Translations under genes and position numbers: made by a program
Origin: JACCSI01 sp963815285
GTDB lineage: Bacteria > Acidobacteriota > Vicinamibacteria > Vicinamibacterales > UBA2999
Assembly (NCBI GenBank): GCA_963815285.1
Contig: CAWFGB010000008.1
Coordinates: 1,302,001-1,366,000, forward strand
Direction of reading: 5' to 3'
Length of the DNA stretch: 64,000 nt
Notes under the pieces: generated by a model
Seen by the model: only the letters and a program-made list of their open reading frames with translations
What the model was told of the DNA's origin: nothing
Databases searched by the model: none
In this document: positions 63,091 through 64,000 of the stretch, one piece after another
Numbering within the stretch: the first letter of the stretch is position 1
Layout of the letters: each line of letters begins with the position of its first letter

Positions 63091-63788
63091 CCACGCCTCA
63101 TTCCCGGATTCTTCTAGTCGACGACGAGGTGTCCATCCAACGTGCGGTTGGGCCGCTGTTGCGCTCCCGCGGATACGAGGTGGACATCGCCGGAACCGGG
63201 GCGCAGGCGCTCGAGATATTCGCGGAGCGGAAGCCAGCCCTGATCGTGCTCGATCTGGGGTTGCCGGACATCGAAGGGACCGAAGTCTGTCGCCGCATTC
63301 GGGCGACCTCGCAGGTGCCGATCGTCGTGCTGTCCGCACGCGGGGCTGAGGCCGACAAGGTCAACGCGCTGGATCTAGGCGCAGACGACTACGTGACCAA
63401 ACCATTTGGTCCCGAAGAACTGCTGGCGCGAATCCGTGTGGCGCTGCGGCGGACAGGTACAGAGAGTGCGGTCGAAACCGGTCTGTTTCGAGCCGGCACG
63501 CTCACCATCGACTACGACCGTCGGCGGGTGGTTCGCGAGAACACCGAGATCCGTCTGACGCCTAAGGAGTTTGATCTTCTGTCGCTGCTCGCGCGGAATC
63601 ACGACCGCGTGCTGACGCATCGGGCGATTCTGAAGCACGTGTGGGGCCCGAACGCCGTTGAGCAACCAGAGCACCTGTGGACGCTGGTCGCGCAACTTCG
63701 GAAGAAGATCGAGCCGGATCCCTCGGATCCGAAGTACCTGGTCAGCGAGCCATGGGTTGGGTATCGATTTGTGACTGACACCCAGTAA
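63087..63788 (+). CDS. kdpE: KdpE-like OmpR-family response regulator
   Basis: A 233-residue regulator: receiver with acid pocket LLVDDEVS, phospho-acceptor Asp56 in LIVLDLGLPD, switch VLSARG and Lys in YVTKPFG; then an OmpR winged helix with EIRLTPKEFDLLSLLARNHD and RVLTHRAILKHVWGP, VAQLRKKIEPDPSDPKYLVS. Its start overlaps the kinase stop (ATGA). In most bacteria KdpE turns on kdpFABC under K+ shortage; here no kdp pump genes are in sight, so kup may be the target. Confidence 0.93.
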   Translation: MTTPHSRILLVDDEVSIQRAVGPLLRSRGYEVDIAGTGAQALEIFAERKPALIVLDLGLPDIEGTEVCRRIRATSQVPIVVLSARGAEADKVNALDLGADDYVTKPFGPEELLARIRVALRRTGTESAVETGLFRAGTLTIDYDRRRVVRENTEIRLTPKEFDLLSLLARNHDRVLTHRAILKHVWGPNAVEQPEHLWTLVAQLRKKIEPDPSDPKYLVSEPWVGYRFVTDTQ

Positions 63789-63805
63789 TCGTCTTACTGT
63801 CGATG

Positions 63806-64000
63806 CTATCGGGTGGCGGTGAACTCGTGTTTCGCGAGCGCCTGCTCGAGCGCCTGCAATTGCGCCTCGCATTCGGCCGTCACCGTCCGCTTGCGGCCCA
63901 GGGACAATGCCAACGATCGAACGTCGCTATTGCGCCGTGACAGGGTGATGATCTCCTTGTGGATCGACATGAATCGATCCAGTGCGGCCGCCGCGGCACT
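63806..64000 (-). CDS. C-terminal end of a four-helix-bundle-like protein (cut by window edge)
   Basis: The minus-strand frame is open to the right edge and ends at the TAG at 63806. The visible 64 residues, including LDRFMSIHKEIITLSRRNSD, VRSLALSLGRKRTVTAECEA and a last helix ALEQALAKHEFTATR, are all helical and resemble the tail of MCP-type four-helix-bundle sensor modules known in acidobacteria. It converges with kdpE. Too little is visible to say more. Confidence 0.55.
   Translation of the reverse strand, partial: SAAAAALDRFMSIHKEIITLSRRNSDVRSLALSLGRKRTVTAECEAQLQALEQALAKHEFTATR

Overview
The window is high-GC bacterial chromosome. The gene families point to an Acidobacteriota, probably a Vicinamibacteria-like lineage. 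The signs are two very large MacB/FtsX-type permeases of the acidobacterial duplicated orphan permease (ADOP) type, one directly behind a PadR regulator; a relic of a eukaryotic-like Ser/Thr kinase with the DFGLAKAL signature; and a PIN-free mix of transport, signalling and small regulator genes. This is inference from gene content; no rRNA or complete tRNA is present.

Layout. 1-6.7 kb: end of an acetamidase/formamidase, then a decayed zone (zinc-ribbon gene with a broken second copy, kinase relic, IS110 and IS3 relics) around a DUF7662-like gene, one ADOP permease and a small ribbon-helix-helix-like gene. 6.7-14.2 kb: heme oxygenase overlapping a bacteriophytochrome kinase, a frameshifted receiver, an IS481 relic, PadR plus the second ADOP permease, a 3' fragment of tRNA-Gly, and a broken serine hydrolase. 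14.7-17.3 kb: a tightly overlapping three-gene unit (BtpA/SgcQ family, PfkB-type kinase, pseudouridine-phosphate glycosidase). 17.4-31.9 kb: a mosaic of accessory genes (di-heme cytochrome, heptad-repeat protein, AI-2E family permease with an extra C-terminal domain, gamma-glutamyltransferase, collagen-like secreted protein) separated by gene relics. 32-43 kb: VOC protein, sulfatase, methyltransferase, ankyrin protein, UvrA-like ATPase, an SRPBCC/ArsR pair, and a MarR-controlled set of membrane proteins. 43-45 kb: ECF-type sigma factor divergent from an SDR.

The most striking locus is 46.8-55.1 kb on the minus strand. One apparent operon joins a complete ABC importer (two different binding proteins, permease, ATPase) to a partner-switching cascade: a STAS protein with a long unknown domain, a Cache-HAMP-SpoIIE phosphatase, an RsbW-like kinase and an RsbV-like STAS protein. 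Several junctions overlap by 4-8 nt. No SigB-type sigma factor is in the operon, so the cascade may control transport itself. A third binding protein of the same family lies convergently next to it.

55.4-64 kb: a broken beta-propeller gene, DUF998 protein divergent from a TetR regulator, YciI-like protein, an unknown CCGKC protein, then a Kup potassium transporter followed by KdpD-like and KdpE-like regulators, and the edge of a four-helix-bundle sensor-like gene.

Two window-wide themes stand out. A roughly 40-bp repeat occurs at least six times between genes, always in the same orientation. Many otherwise well-preserved genes carry one single-base indel, which could be real decay or sequence error; relics with stops, deletions and truncations are clearly real decay.
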